Positions 1 through 7,758 are shown, numbered from the stretch's first letter. The stretch: DNA of 18,829 nucleotides from an uncultured Gemmatimonadota bacterium (GCA_946480295.1 CAMLIT010000087.1:1-18829); one strand, 5' to 3'. Notes: generated by a model not told the origin, from the sequence alone. Translations and numbers: made by a program.

Positions 1-67
1 GCGCCGTGGCCGCCGCTGCGGCCGCGGCGACGGCGGGATCGGACGTGTCGACGTCGTTCACGGGCAT
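1..67 (-). CDS. Possible 5' end of a minus-strand gene running off the window
   Basis: An ATG at 67 reading leftwards opens a frame without a stop to the window edge. It encodes MPVNDVDTSDPAV followed by a run of alanines, and nearly every third codon base is G or C, as in the real genes here. Only about 22 codons are visible, there is no strong Shine-Dalgarno sequence, and no family can be named. It would be divergent from the sigma factor gene. It may equally be a non-coding GC-rich stretch. Confidence 0.3.
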   Translation of the reverse strand, partial: MPVNDVDTSDPAVAAAAAAATA

Positions 68-68
68 C

Positions 69-82
69 GGCGAAACTTCGCC
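69..82. promoter_or_regulatory. Short perfect palindrome between two divergent starts
   Basis: GGCGAA-AC-TTCGCC is a perfect 6-bp inverted repeat with a 2-base spacer. It sits immediately upstream of the possible minus-strand start at 67 and about 130 bases before the sigma factor start. It could be an operator, but a palindrome this short can arise by chance in GC-rich DNA. A GGAAC that might recall an ECF -35 box follows at 90-94, with no convincing -10 partner. Confidence 0.2.
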
Positions 83-213
83 CAGCCCCGGAACAGGGGC
101 AAGCAGGCGCGCCCGCCGCAGTGCTGGCCCCGCGCCGCCGGCCTGCGTAGCTTGCTCTCGCCTCCCCCACGGCAGCCCGCCGCACGGCTGCACCGGCGCG
201 TCACCCGCTCTGC

Positions 214-819
214 ATGGCCGCACCAGCGCTCGCTCTCGCCAATCTGCCCGATGCCGACGTCGTCGCCCTCGCCCAGCAGGGGCGCGACGATGCGTTCCGC
301 GAGCTGATTCGCCGCTACGAGCGCCCCGTCTTCTCGCTGATCTTCCGCATGGTGCGCGATCGCGAGCTGGCCGAGGACCTCGCGCAGGACACCTTCATCA
401 AGGTCCTCAATCACATCGACCGCTACCGGCCCGAGTTCAAGCTCTCGAGCTGGCTGTTCAAGATCGCCAACAACGTCGCCATCGATCACCTTCGCAAGCG
501 CCAGCTGGAGACGGTGAGCATGGAGGGCTCGCCGCACGCCGTCACCCCGGACGCCGTCGAGGCGACGTCGTTCGAGGTGCGCTCGGACGCGGAGACGGCG
601 CTGGAGGAGATCGAGAACCGGGAGCTGGGCTCCGCCATCGAGCGCGCCATCGCCCGGCTCCGCCCCGAGTACCGTTCCTGCATCCTCCTCCGCCACGTCG
701 AAGGCCGTTCCTACGAGGAGATCGCGACCACCCTCGATCTCCCGCTGGGAACGGTCAAGACCTACATCCATCGGGCGAGACATGAGCTGCGGAAGGAGCT
801 GGAGCACTTGAGGGAGTAG
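214..819 (+). CDS. ECF-type RNA polymerase sigma factor (sigma-70 family)
   Basis: A 201-residue protein with the two-domain layout of extracytoplasmic-function sigma factors. Region 2 covers about residues 27-98 and includes DLAQDTFIKVLNHIDRY and SSWLFKIANNVAIDHLRKR, the core-binding and -10 recognition parts. A linker of about 45 residues follows. Region 4 is at about 142-196, with the helix-turn-helix EEIATTLDLPLGTVKTYIHR for -35 recognition. The ATG at 214 gives a normal N-terminus, but no clear Shine-Dalgarno sequence precedes it. The next gene encodes a membrane zinc-finger anti-sigma factor, so this sigma factor is probably held inactive at the membrane until an envelope signal arrives. 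The family call is secure; the exact ECF group and regulon cannot be given from sequence alone. Confidence 0.95.
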   Translation: MAAPALALANLPDADVVALAQQGRDDAFRELIRRYERPVFSLIFRMVRDRELAEDLAQDTFIKVLNHIDRYRPEFKLSSWLFKIANNVAIDHLRKRQLETVSMEGSPHAVTPDAVEATSFEVRSDAETALEEIENRELGSAIERAIARLRPEYRSCILLRHVEGRSYEEIATTLDLPLGTVKTYIHRARHELRKELEHLRE

Positions 820-843
820 GGGTCCGGGGCCCGTTCGCGGGGA

Positions 844-947
844 GGGTCGAGTGTCGGGGGTCGAGGGTCGAGGAACATGGCCCCGTAGTGATCCCGGTCA
901 CCCGCCGTCAGTCTCCGACTCGACCCTCGGCCGTCGACCCTCGCCCC
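844..947. repeat. Heptamer-armed inverted repeat between sigma and anti-sigma genes
   Basis: The left arm is four 7-bp units in phase at 844, 851, 858 and 865 (GGGTCGA, GTGTCGG, GGGTCGA, GGGTCGA). The right arm is four complementary units at 920, 927, 934 and 941 (TCGACCC, TCGGCCG, TCGACCC, TCGCCCC). The arms can pair over roughly 28-30 bp with a few mismatches around a 48-base core, which itself holds GTGA-TCCCGG-TCAC. The element lies between stop 819 and start 995, inside an apparent operon, so it would be transcribed as a long imperfect hairpin. It does not end in a T-tract, so it is not a standard intrinsic terminator. Confidence 0.8.
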
Positions 948-994
948 TCCCGACCACCTGAAACCACTACTCACGTCCCTCCGTACAGACCACC

Positions 995-1585
995 GTGAAT
1001 CACCGCCACCTGCTCCCCAACGAGATCGACCTGCTCCTCGACGAGGAAGTGGGCTTCGGGGTCGCCCCGCTCAGGGCGCACCTCCGCGACTGCGCGGAGT
1101 GCCGGGCCCGGGTGGAGGAGGCCCGGGCCGTCTTCGACGCGTTGGAGGAGCTGCCGCATCTCGCGCCGTCGTTCGACTTCGCCGACAGGGTGATGGCCCA
1201 GGTGCCGGTCTTCGTTCCCTGGCACGTCGCGGCCCGCGACACCCTGGCGCGGCTGACGCCCAGGTCGCGGACGGTCCGGGTCGCCGTGCTCGCCATCGGG
1301 ACCTCCGTCGCCGCCGTCCTCACGGTGGCGATCCTCTGGATCGCCACCCGCCCGGACCTCCTCGTCTTCGCCTCCGGCATCCTCGGCGACCGCCTCCCCG
1401 CCCTCGTGGCATCCGGGGCGCGCGATGTCGCCGTGACCATCTTCGGCGCCGAGGTGTTCACCGCGATCCAGAGGGCGGGCGCGATCGGACTGATCCTCGG
1501 GCTGGCCGGGTTCGTCGCCGTGGCGGCGGGGGCGCTCACCGGGCTGAGGGCGATCGCCACGGCGTCACACCGGCGGCGGATCTGA
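995..1585 (+). CDS. Membrane anti-sigma factor with zf-HC2-like zinc finger
   Basis: A 196-residue protein with a GTG start. Its N-terminal cytoplasmic part carries the H-x3-C-x2-C motif of zinc-finger anti-sigma factors: His29, Cys33 and Cys36 in AHLRDCAEC. Two hydrophobic segments follow, at about 95-116 and 163-185, so the protein is probably anchored in the inner membrane with a short loop outside. The sigma factor gene precedes it and two envelope-type genes follow closely, which supports the role of binding and restraining the neighbouring ECF sigma factor. The two membrane spans differ from the single span of classic RseA/RsrA-type proteins. The start is the first in-frame start after the repeat element; no strong ribosome binding site is visible. 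Confidence 0.8.
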   Translation: MNHRHLLPNEIDLLLDEEVGFGVAPLRAHLRDCAECRARVEEARAVFDALEELPHLAPSFDFADRVMAQVPVFVPWHVAARDTLARLTPRSRTVRVAVLAIGTSVAAVLTVAILWIATRPDLLVFASGILGDRLPALVASGARDVAVTIFGAEVFTAIQRAGAIGLILGLAGFVAVAAGALTGLRAIATASHRRRI

Positions 1586-1587
1586 CG

Positions 1588-2700
1588 ATGCGCGCACTCC
1601 TCCTCGCGCCGCTGGCCCTCGCCCTCGCGGTCGTGCCCGCTGCCGCGCAGCGCCAGGCGCGCGACACGTCGCACGCCGCCAGCACCGCCCGCGTGGCGGC
1701 CGAGCTCGCGCTCCTCAAATTGACCGGCGAGAACGGGCGCGTGCCCCCCGCCGACAGCTTCACCGTCGGCGACCGGCTCATCCCCGCCGGCTCGACGGTC
1801 CATGGTTCGGTCGGTGTGACCGACGGCAAGCTCGAGATCTCGGGCGAGGTCGACGGGAGCGCGATCGCTCTCGGCGGCGACGTTGTCGTCCATCGCGGCG
1901 GCGTGGTGACCGGCGACGCCATGGCGTTCGGCGGGCGCGTGATCGTGGATGGCGGACGCGTGGACGGCGAGATGCGGTCGATGAGCACCGTGTCGCGCGT
2001 CCGCGGCGTGCACCTGCCGATCTCCGCCGAGCCGTGGACGACCTGGCAGGCGGTGAAGCTCGTGCTCGGCTTCTTCGCCGTGCTCGTGATCATCGGCCTC
2101 GGGGTGCTCGTCTTCGCCGAGCGCAACCTGGACGGCGTCGTCGCGTCGCTGGAGCGCGCGCCGATGAAGGCCTTCTGGCTCGGCGTCCTCGGCCAGCTCG
2201 CCATGCTCCCCGTCCTGCTGCTCCTCTGCCTGGCGCTGACCCTGACGATCCTCGGCATCCTGCTCGTGCCGTTCGCGATCGTCGCCTACGTCGTCGCGGT
2301 GGCGGGGCTCGTCACGCTCGGCTTCCTCGCCGTCTCCCGCCTGACGGGCAGCGCCATCGCCGCGCACGGCGACTCCGCCCGCACGGCGCGAGGCGAGCAT
2401 CTGAGCGCGCTCTTCGTCGGCCTCGTCATCTACTTCGGGCTGTGGCTCGTCGCCGCGCTCCTGCTGCGCGTCCCCGTCGCCGGCGATGTCGTGCGCGGGC
2501 TCGCGCTGGCCGTGACGTGGGTGGCGGCAACCGCCGGCCTCGGCGCGGCGATCGTGTCGCGCGCCGGCACGGAGCGGGGGCTTCCCGGCGCGCCGGCGCG
2601 GCGCCCGGTCGCCGACGAGCTGTCCTGGCAGACGCCGACGCCGATCACCGGCGTGGCCGCCGCGCGCCGACCCGTCCCCAGCCAGAAGACCCAGCCATGA
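1588..2700 (+). CDS. Bactofilin-like membrane protein with signal peptide
   Basis: A 370-residue protein starting 2 bases after the anti-sigma stop. Residues 1-20 form a signal peptide ending AAA-Q. Residues about 58-128 are a glycine- and valine-rich repeat (GSVGVTDGKLEISGEVDGS, then GGDVVVHRGGVVTGDAMAFGG) that resembles the right-handed beta-solenoid of bactofilins (polymer-forming cytoskeletal family). The C-terminal half has about four to five membrane segments (near 155-177, 195-225, 226-250, 272-295, 303-325) and ends in a polar tail. The solenoid would lie outside the inner membrane, unlike cytoplasmic bactofilins. Its end overlaps the next start as ATGA, indicating translational coupling. 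Function is unknown; a part in envelope integrity is inferred from the sigma/anti-sigma context. Confidence 0.75.
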   Translation: MRALLLAPLALALAVVPAAAQRQARDTSHAASTARVAAELALLKLTGENGRVPPADSFTVGDRLIPAGSTVHGSVGVTDGKLEISGEVDGSAIALGGDVVVHRGGVVTGDAMAFGGRVIVDGGRVDGEMRSMSTVSRVRGVHLPISAEPWTTWQAVKLVLGFFAVLVIIGLGVLVFAERNLDGVVASLERAPMKAFWLGVLGQLAMLPVLLLLCLALTLTILGILLVPFAIVAYVVAVAGLVTLGFLAVSRLTGSAIAAHGDSARTARGEHLSALFVGLVIYFGLWLVAALLLRVPVAGDVVRGLALAVTWVAATAGLGAAIVSRAGTERGLPGAPARRPVADELSWQTPTPITGVAAARRPVPSQKTQP

Positions 2701-3539
2701 GAAGCGCCGTCGTCGCCCTGCTCGCCGTCCTCGCCGCGGCCCCCGCCGGCGCCCAGAGCTGGCGCACGATGGAAGTCTCCCGCCAGCTCCGCGACAGCGC
2801 CGAACAGCGCGTGCACGTCCAGTATGGCGCGGGGCGCTTCGAGCTCCGGCCGGCGACGAGCCCCGTGCTGTACGCGATGGAGCTCCGGTACGACGAGGAG
2901 AACGGGGAGCCGGTGCACCGCTACGACCCCGAGCGCCACGCGCTCGACATCGGCGTCCGGCACCAGTCGATCCACCTCGGCCGCCACTCGGACGACCGCA
3001 ACGGCGGGGACATGCGGCTCGCCCTCTCGCGCGCCGTGCCGATGGACCTCGACGTGGAGCTCGGCGCCGCGGACGCGACGCTGGAGCTGGGCGGGCTCGC
3101 GCTGCGGAACCTCCGCCTCGCGTCCGGGGCGACCGACGCGACGGTCCGCTTCAGCGCGCCCAATCCGACGCCGCTACGCGCGCTCACCATCGACGTCGGC
3201 GCCGGGAGCATCTCGGCGGAGGACCTGGCGAACGCGAACACCGGCGACATCCGCGTGAAGGGCGGCGTCGGCGGCGTGGACCTCGACTTCGGCGGCATCT
3301 GGACGCAGGACGTGGACCTCGACGTGGACGTCGCCCTCGGCAAGGTGGCGGTGCACGTGCCGAGCGACGTCGGCGTGCGCGTGGTGATCGACCGCTTCCT
3401 CGCCTCCTTCGACCACGAGGGGCTGACGAAGCGCGGCGACGCGTGGGTGAGCGACAACTTCGATCGCGCGCCGCACAAGCTGCGCATGCGCGTCTCCACC
3501 GCGTTCGGCGGGATCCGCATCGACCGCGATTCGCCCTGA
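2697..3539 (+). CDS. Secreted toast_rack/DUF4097-like beta-repeat protein
   Basis: A 280-residue protein whose ATG overlaps the previous stop as ATGA. Residues 1-19 form a signal peptide ending AGA-QS. The rest is a regular beta pattern: MDLDVELGAADATLELGGL, then LTIDVGAGSISAEDL, then IRVKGGVGGVDLDFGG, which is the look of the toast_rack / DUF4097 / LiaF-C superfamily of cell-surface beta-solenoid domains. No catalytic motif is visible and there is no membrane segment after the signal, so the protein is probably periplasmic or surface-exposed. As the last gene of the sigma operon it may be an effector or sensor of envelope stress. The superfamily assignment rests on pattern only; the exact family is uncertain. 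Confidence 0.7.
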   Translation: MRSAVVALLAVLAAAPAGAQSWRTMEVSRQLRDSAEQRVHVQYGAGRFELRPATSPVLYAMELRYDEENGEPVHRYDPERHALDIGVRHQSIHLGRHSDDRNGGDMRLALSRAVPMDLDVELGAADATLELGGLALRNLRLASGATDATVRFSAPNPTPLRALTIDVGAGSISAEDLANANTGDIRVKGGVGGVDLDFGGIWTQDVDLDVDVALGKVAVHVPSDVGVRVVIDRFLASFDHEGLTKRGDAWVSDNFDRAPHKLRMRVSTAFGGIRIDRDSP

Positions 3540-3578
3540 GCGGCGGGGCCGCCTGCACGGAACGCCGCTTGCCTCCGC

Positions 3579-3610
3579 AGCCCGGTGACCTCTCACCGGG
3601 CTTTCGTTTT
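3579..3610 (+). terminator. Intrinsic terminator closing the sigma-factor operon
   Basis: AGCCCGGTGA (3579-3588), a 4-base loop and TCACCGGGCT (3593-3602) form a perfect 10-bp GC-rich stem. The 3' edge of the stem runs into a T-rich tract, CTTTCGTTTT (3601-3610). It lies 40 bases after the stop of the last operon gene. The tract ends one base before the ATG of the following YihY-family gene. Confidence 0.85.
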
Positions 3611-3611
3611 C

Positions 3612-4526
3612 ATGATCGTGATGGGCTACCGGGTCGGGCCGCTGCTGAAGAAGACGTGGCGCGAGATCGGCGAGGACCAGATCGGGCTGCTCGCCGGCTC
3701 GGCGGCGTACAACTTCTTCTTCTCCATCTTCCCGATCCTGCTCTTCCTCGCGCCGCTGCTCAGCGTGATCGGCAACGAGCGGGCGATCTTCGCGTTCATC
3801 ATGCGGCAGCTCGAGGTCGCGCTGCCGCCGGACCAGATCCCGCCCTTCGAGGGGGTCGTGCGCGCGGTCGTCTTCTCGTCAGGCGCGCCGGGGCTCATCT
3901 CCGTCGGCCTGCTCCTCTCGGCGTGGGGCGGCTCCAACATCGTCGGCACGCTCATGGGCGCGCTGAACGAGGCCTACGACGTGCGGGAGACCCGCTCCTG
4001 GCTGAAGCAGCAGGGGATCCGCTTCCTGCACTTCGGCCTCAGTGGGCTGATCGTCATCTCGGCCACGATCGTGATCCTGAACGGCGAGGGCGTCGCCCAC
4101 CTCATCGGCGGCCTGCTCCACCTCGGACCGGCGTTCGTCTTCGTGTGGAAGCTGCTCCAGTTCCCGCTCGCCTTCGTCTTCATGACGCTCATGGCCGCGT
4201 TCACCTTCTACCTGCTGCCGAACGTGAAGCAGAAGAAGCGGCACGTGCTCGCGGCGGCGGTGGTCACGACGTTCCTCTGGCTCGTCGCGACCTTCATCTT
4301 CCGGCTGTACATCCAGCACTTCCCGCCGAACAAGGCGTACGGCGTGCTCGGCGCGGTGATCATCCTCAACGGCTGGCTGTACTACTGCATGTTCGTGCTC
4401 CTCGCCGGCGGCGAGCTCGCCTCCGAGCTGCACGACGGCACGGGGATGGTGGCGCCGGAGAAGGGCGATCTCTTCCTCGGGCGGATCGTCTCGGGGGCGG
4501 GCCCGGGGCTCTCGTCGACGCCCTGA
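3612..4526 (+). CDS. YihY/BrkB-family inner-membrane protein
   Basis: A 304-residue protein with the family's usual features: a charged N-terminal helix (LLKKTWREIGED), then about six membrane segments beginning with LLAGSAAYNFFFSIFPILLF, and the conserved SVGLLLSAWGGSNIVGTLMG and LNEAYDVRETRSW. The family was once annotated as ribonuclease BN by mistake; its members are membrane proteins of unsettled function (virulence factor BrkB-like). A GTG at 3585 would lengthen the frame, but it lies inside the terminator stem, so the ATG at 3612 (or at 3621, MGYRVG) is preferred. No Shine-Dalgarno sequence is visible, so the start remains uncertain by a few codons. The gene converges on a minus-strand gene with only 12 bases between stops. 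Confidence 0.88.
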   Translation: MIVMGYRVGPLLKKTWREIGEDQIGLLAGSAAYNFFFSIFPILLFLAPLLSVIGNERAIFAFIMRQLEVALPPDQIPPFEGVVRAVVFSSGAPGLISVGLLLSAWGGSNIVGTLMGALNEAYDVRETRSWLKQQGIRFLHFGLSGLIVISATIVILNGEGVAHLIGGLLHLGPAFVFVWKLLQFPLAFVFMTLMAAFTFYLLPNVKQKKRHVLAAAVVTTFLWLVATFIFRLYIQHFPPNKAYGVLGAVIILNGWLYYCMFVLLAGGELASELHDGTGMVAPEKGDLFLGRIVSGAGPGLSSTP

Positions 4527-4534
4527 GCCCGGGC
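4501..4534. terminator. Possible bidirectional hairpin between convergent genes
   Basis: GCCCGGGGCTC (4501-4511) and GAGCCCGGGC (4525-4534) pair with one bulged G around a 13-base loop. The hairpin overlaps the last codons of the YihY gene and ends just before the stop of the minus-strand SAM hydrolase gene. No T-tract follows on either strand, so it is at best a weak terminator or an mRNA 3'-end hairpin. Confidence 0.35.
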
Positions 4535-4538
4535 GCGC

Positions 4539-5291
4539 CTAACGGCTCGCGCGGAGCACCACCTCGCTCCCGCGCACGAGGCCGAGCGCGGCCGCCGCGC
4601 TCCCGTTGCGCACGGCGAGCTCGATGAGCCCCGTCGACCCGACGACCGCCACCGGGGCGCCGGGCGCGGTGTCCGCGTACGTGCGCTGCACCGGGAGCGA
4701 CGCGCCGCGCACCTGCACCTCGCCGCCCCGGCGCCCGACGAGGTTCGTGATCGCGTTGCCGAAGCGGTCCACGGCGATCACCTCGCCGCGGATGCTGCCG
4801 TCGCCGAGGCGCCGCGGCTCGGGGGTGCGGCGCACGATGGGCTCCGGGGCCGCCTCGCCGAGCGCGTCGAGCGTGCTGCCGGCGGCAAGCGCCGCCCCCG
4901 CCGGCGCGAAGACGTCGCGGCCGTGAAAGGTCGGCGCCGCCCCCGAGGGCACGGGCAGCCGCACCGCGCGCGCGCCGACGAGAAGCAGCGCCGGCGAGAG
5001 AAGGCCGTTGTCGGGGCCGACCAGGTAGCGTCCGTCGCTCGCCACCGCGATGGCGTCGCGCGACGACCCGACGCCGGGATCCACCACGCAGACGTGCACC
5101 GTCCCCGCGGGGAATCGGCGCCAGACGCGCGCCAGCGCCAGCCGTCCGCTCTCCACGTCCTGCGGCGCGATGTCGTGGGTGATGTCCACGACGAGCGCCT
5201 CGGGCACGCGCGAGAGGATCACGCCCTTCATCTCGCCGACGTAGCCGTCGGCGGTGCCGAAATCGGTGAGCAGGGTGACGATCGGGCGCAT
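4539..5291 (-). CDS. S-adenosyl-L-methionine hydroxide adenosyltransferase (DUF62 family)
   Basis: A 250-residue protein that starts MRPIVTLLTDFGTADGYVGE, the signature N-terminus of the family. Members split S-adenosylmethionine with hydroxide into adenosine and methionine; related enzymes SalL and FlA use halide instead. The conserved triad is visible: Asp71 and Arg78 in VDPGVGSSRD and His123 in FHGRDVFAP. PDNGLLS and DRFGNAITN, which help form the ligand pocket in the family, are also present. The length is normal. It is the last gene of a tight operon after the MATE gene: the ATG at 5291 is 2 bases past the MATE stop, and a GTG at 5297 overlapping that stop as GTGA is an alternative start. 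Why cells hydrolyse SAM is not well established. Confidence 0.92.
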   Translation of the reverse strand: MRPIVTLLTDFGTADGYVGEMKGVILSRVPEALVVDITHDIAPQDVESGRLALARVWRRFPAGTVHVCVVDPGVGSSRDAIAVASDGRYLVGPDNGLLSPALLLVGARAVRLPVPSGAAPTFHGRDVFAPAGAALAAGSTLDALGEAAPEPIVRRTPEPRRLGDGSIRGEVIAVDRFGNAITNLVGRRGGEVQVRGASLPVQRTYADTAPGAPVAVVGSTGLIELAVRNGSAAAALGLVRGSEVVLRASR

Positions 5292-5293
5292 GG

Positions 5294-6691
5294 TCACACT
5301 GATCTGCGCTTCCAGCGGCCGCCGCGCCAGAGGGCCATCATCGCCAGCCCGCGCCCGATCGCCGTGAGCGAGATGACCCACCAGATGCCGAGGCTCCCCC
5401 ACCGCGCCGCCGCCCACACGGCCAGCGGCACGCGCGACATGGTGATCGCCGTCGAGGTCATCATCGGCGGGAGCGTGTCCCCCGCCCCGCCCAGCGCGCT
5501 CTCCAGCACGATCTCCGCGCTGATCGTCATCTGCGACAGCGCCGACACGCGGAGATAGCGCACGCCTTCGGCGATCGTCGCCGGGTCCGACGTGAACAGC
5601 CCGGCGAACGCCTGCGGCCAGGCCAGCTCCGCCACGCACGCCACGACGCCGAAGATCGTGCAGAAGCCGACGGCCAGCCACCCGGCGTGCGCCGCGCGCT
5701 CCGGCCGGCCCGCGCCCAGGTTCTGGCCGACGATCGCCGCCGTCGCCGCCCCCGTCCCCACGCCAATCATGTACAGCCAGCTCTCCACGCGATGCCCGAT
5801 CCCGAGCGCCGCGAGCGCCGGCGTCCCGAAGCGCGTCGTCGTCCGCGTGATCGCGATGTAGATGATGGCGAACATCACCCCGGTCACCGCGGTCGGCAGG
5901 CCGACGCGGCTGACGGCAGCGAGCGCCCGCCGCGCCGGCACGCCGAAGCGGAGCAGGCCGCGCCGCATCGCGAGCACGACCCCGAGCACGAAGGCGCCGC
6001 CGCGCGTCAGCACCGTCGCGATCGCCGCCCCGGCGATGCCGAGCCGCGGGAAGGGACCGAGGCCGAGGATGAGCACCGGGTCGAGCACCAGCGTGATCCC
6101 GACCGATACCGCGAGGATGATGAACGGCGTGCGCGTGTCCCCCGACGCGCGGAAGGTCGCGTCGATGGCGAGGAAGCCGAAGATGAGCGGCGTCCCGACG
6201 AGGTACGTGCCGAGATAGCGCGTGCCGAGCGCCGTCACCGCGGCCGGCGTTTCCATCACCGCGAACAGCTCGCGCAGGAACGCCAGGCCGACGACCGCGA
6301 GCAGCACGCCCAGGCCGAAGGTGAGGAGCAGGGTGTCGCCCGCCGTGCGCGCCGCCTCGGCGTGCCGCAGCTCCCCGTGCCGACGCGCCGCCACCGCGGT
6401 GAGCCCGACGCCGAACATCTCGCCGACGGCGACGATCATCCACACCCAGAAGAGCGACGTCGTGACGGCGGCAAGGCCGTCGGGACCGAGCTTCGTGCCG
6501 ACCCAGAACGCGTCGACCGACGCGAACAGCGTCATGAGGAGCGACGACGCCACCGCGGGCACGGCCACGCGGACGATCGTCCGCCGCAGCGAGTCCGAAA
6601 CGAGATGGGCCGCCTCGCCGGCGCCGACGGCGACGGAGGCGACCCCTTCGTGTGGCTCGACCGGGAGCGCGCCCGTCTCGACGGGGCGCAT
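5294..6691 (-). CDS. MATE-family multidrug/toxin efflux transporter
   Basis: A 465-residue polytopic membrane protein with about 12 predicted spans in two similar halves, the usual MATE layout and length. Family signatures are visible: AVPAVASSLLMTLFASVDAF in the first span, FRASGDTRTPF after the first few helices, VGQNLGAGRPERA in the second half and the matching LGGAGDTLPPM. MATE proteins export cationic drugs and metabolites using proton or sodium gradients; the substrate cannot be read from sequence. The ATG at 6691 lies 5 bases after the Mrp stop, and its own stop is 2 bases before the SAM hydrolase start, so the three genes are almost certainly co-transcribed. The first 35 residues are a polar cytoplasmic tail. 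Confidence 0.93.
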   Translation of the reverse strand: MRPVETGALPVEPHEGVASVAVGAGEAAHLVSDSLRRTIVRVAVPAVASSLLMTLFASVDAFWVGTKLGPDGLAAVTTSLFWVWMIVAVGEMFGVGLTAVAARRHGELRHAEAARTAGDTLLLTFGLGVLLAVVGLAFLRELFAVMETPAAVTALGTRYLGTYLVGTPLIFGFLAIDATFRASGDTRTPFIILAVSVGITLVLDPVLILGLGPFPRLGIAGAAIATVLTRGGAFVLGVVLAMRRGLLRFGVPARRALAAVSRVGLPTAVTGVMFAIIYIAITRTTTRFGTPALAALGIGHRVESWLYMIGVGTGAATAAIVGQNLGAGRPERAAHAGWLAVGFCTIFGVVACVAELAWPQAFAGLFTSDPATIAEGVRYLRVSALSQMTISAEIVLESALGGAGDTLPPMMTSTAITMSRVPLAVWAAARWGSLGIWWVISLTAIGRGLAMMALWRGGRWKRRSV

Positions 6692-6696
6692 GGGCG

Positions 6697-7758
6697 TCAG
6701 GGCGTCGCCGCCGCCGCGACCCGCTCGCGTACCCGCTCGGCGATCGCGACGAGCGCCTTCGCCGCCGACGACGCCGGATCCTCCTCGACGATCGGCCGGC
6801 CGGTGTCGCCCCCCTCGAGGACGCGTGGATAGAGGGGGATCTGGCCCAGGAGGGGCAGCCCGACCTCGGCCGCGAGCCGCTCCCCACCGCCGCTCCCGAA
6901 GAGCGCCGTCGGCTTGCCGCAGTGCGGGCACTCGAACCAACTCATGTTTTCCACGATGCCGAGCACCGGCACCTCGACGCGCTCGAACATCCGCACGCCG
7001 CGCAGCGCGTCGCCGGTCGCGACCTCCTGCGGCGTCGTCACGATGATCGCGCCGTTCACGCGCGTGGATTGCACGAGCGAGAGCTGCGCGTCGCCCGTAC
7101 CCGGCGGCATGTCGACGATGAAGTAGTCCAGCTCTCCCCAGGCGACGTCGCGCAGGAACTGGCCGATGACCTTCATGATGATCGGGCCGCGCCAGATCGC
7201 CGGCTGCTCGCGGTCGATGAGGAAGCCGATGCTGATCAGCTTCACGCCGTGCGCCTCGAGCGGCAGGATCTTGTCGTTGAGCACCGGCGGCGGCTCGTTG
7301 ATCCCCATCATGCGCGGGATGTTCGGGCCGTAGATGTCGGCGTCCATGAGGCCGACGCGGGCGCCCGCGCGCGCGAGCGCGACGGCGAGGTTGACGGCGA
7401 CGGTGGACTTGCCGACGCCGCCCTTCCCGCTGGAGACGGCGATGATCTGGCCGAGGTGCGGGTAGGCGACCGGCGTCGGCGCGGGCTTCGGCGGCGGGGC
7501 CGGCCGATTGTCCATCACCGGGAGCGCGCGCCCCCCGGCGGGGGCGCCGGTCGCGGGTCCCGCCGCGGCGGCGCTGCGCGGCGCGCCTCGCGCCTGGAGC
7601 TCGGCCGGATCGCGCACGTCGACGCGCGCCTCGGTCACCCCCTCCACGCGCTCCAGCGCCTGGCGAACCTCGCGCGCGAGCGCCGCGTCGTCGCCCGCCT
7701 GGAGCAGGAGCGTGAGGCGGACCTTGCCGGTCGTGGTGGTCGCGATCTCCCGGACCAT
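6697..7758 (-). CDS. Mrp/NBP35 (ApbC) iron-sulfur cluster carrier ATPase, N-terminus apparently short
   Basis: 353 residues from the ATG at 7758. Residues 106-120 hold the deviant Walker A motif SSGKGGVGKST, followed by MDADIYGPNIPRMMG and DYFIVDMPPGTGDAQLS. Cys277 and Cys280 (ECPHCG) are the cluster-binding pair at the dimer interface. These are the marks of Mrp/ApbC P-loop carriers that pass Fe-S clusters to apo-proteins. Residues 1-48 match only the second part of the usual MIP18/DUF59 domain, followed by a Pro/Ala-rich linker (about 50-98). The frame stays open upstream and encodes RRIGADLVSSE just before Met1, which fits the missing part of DUF59, but no ATG, GTG or TTG was found in that frame nearby. 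The true start is therefore probably further upstream, or an indel separates it from the ATG at 7808. Confidence 0.93.
   Translation of the reverse strand: MVREIATTTTGKVRLTLLLQAGDDAALAREVRQALERVEGVTEARVDVRDPAELQARGAPRSAAAAGPATGAPAGGRALPVMDNRPAPPPKPAPTPVAYPHLGQIIAVSSGKGGVGKSTVAVNLAVALARAGARVGLMDADIYGPNIPRMMGINEPPPVLNDKILPLEAHGVKLISIGFLIDREQPAIWRGPIIMKVIGQFLRDVAWGELDYFIVDMPPGTGDAQLSLVQSTRVNGAIIVTTPQEVATGDALRGVRMFERVEVPVLGIVENMSWFECPHCGKPTALFGSGGGERLAAEVGLPLLGQIPLYPRVLEGGDTGRPIVEEDPASSAAKALVAIAERVRERVAAAATP

Noticed and set aside
1000..2400. Long minus-strand open frame opposite the anti-sigma and bactofilin-like genes
   Set aside because: Low-complexity His/Arg/Asp/Glu translation with no family pattern; it is the antisense shadow of GC-rich coding DNA.
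5292..6887. N-terminal extension of the SAM hydrolase frame
   Set aside because: It is an arginine-rich shadow of the MATE gene; the family N-terminus begins at the ATG at 5291.
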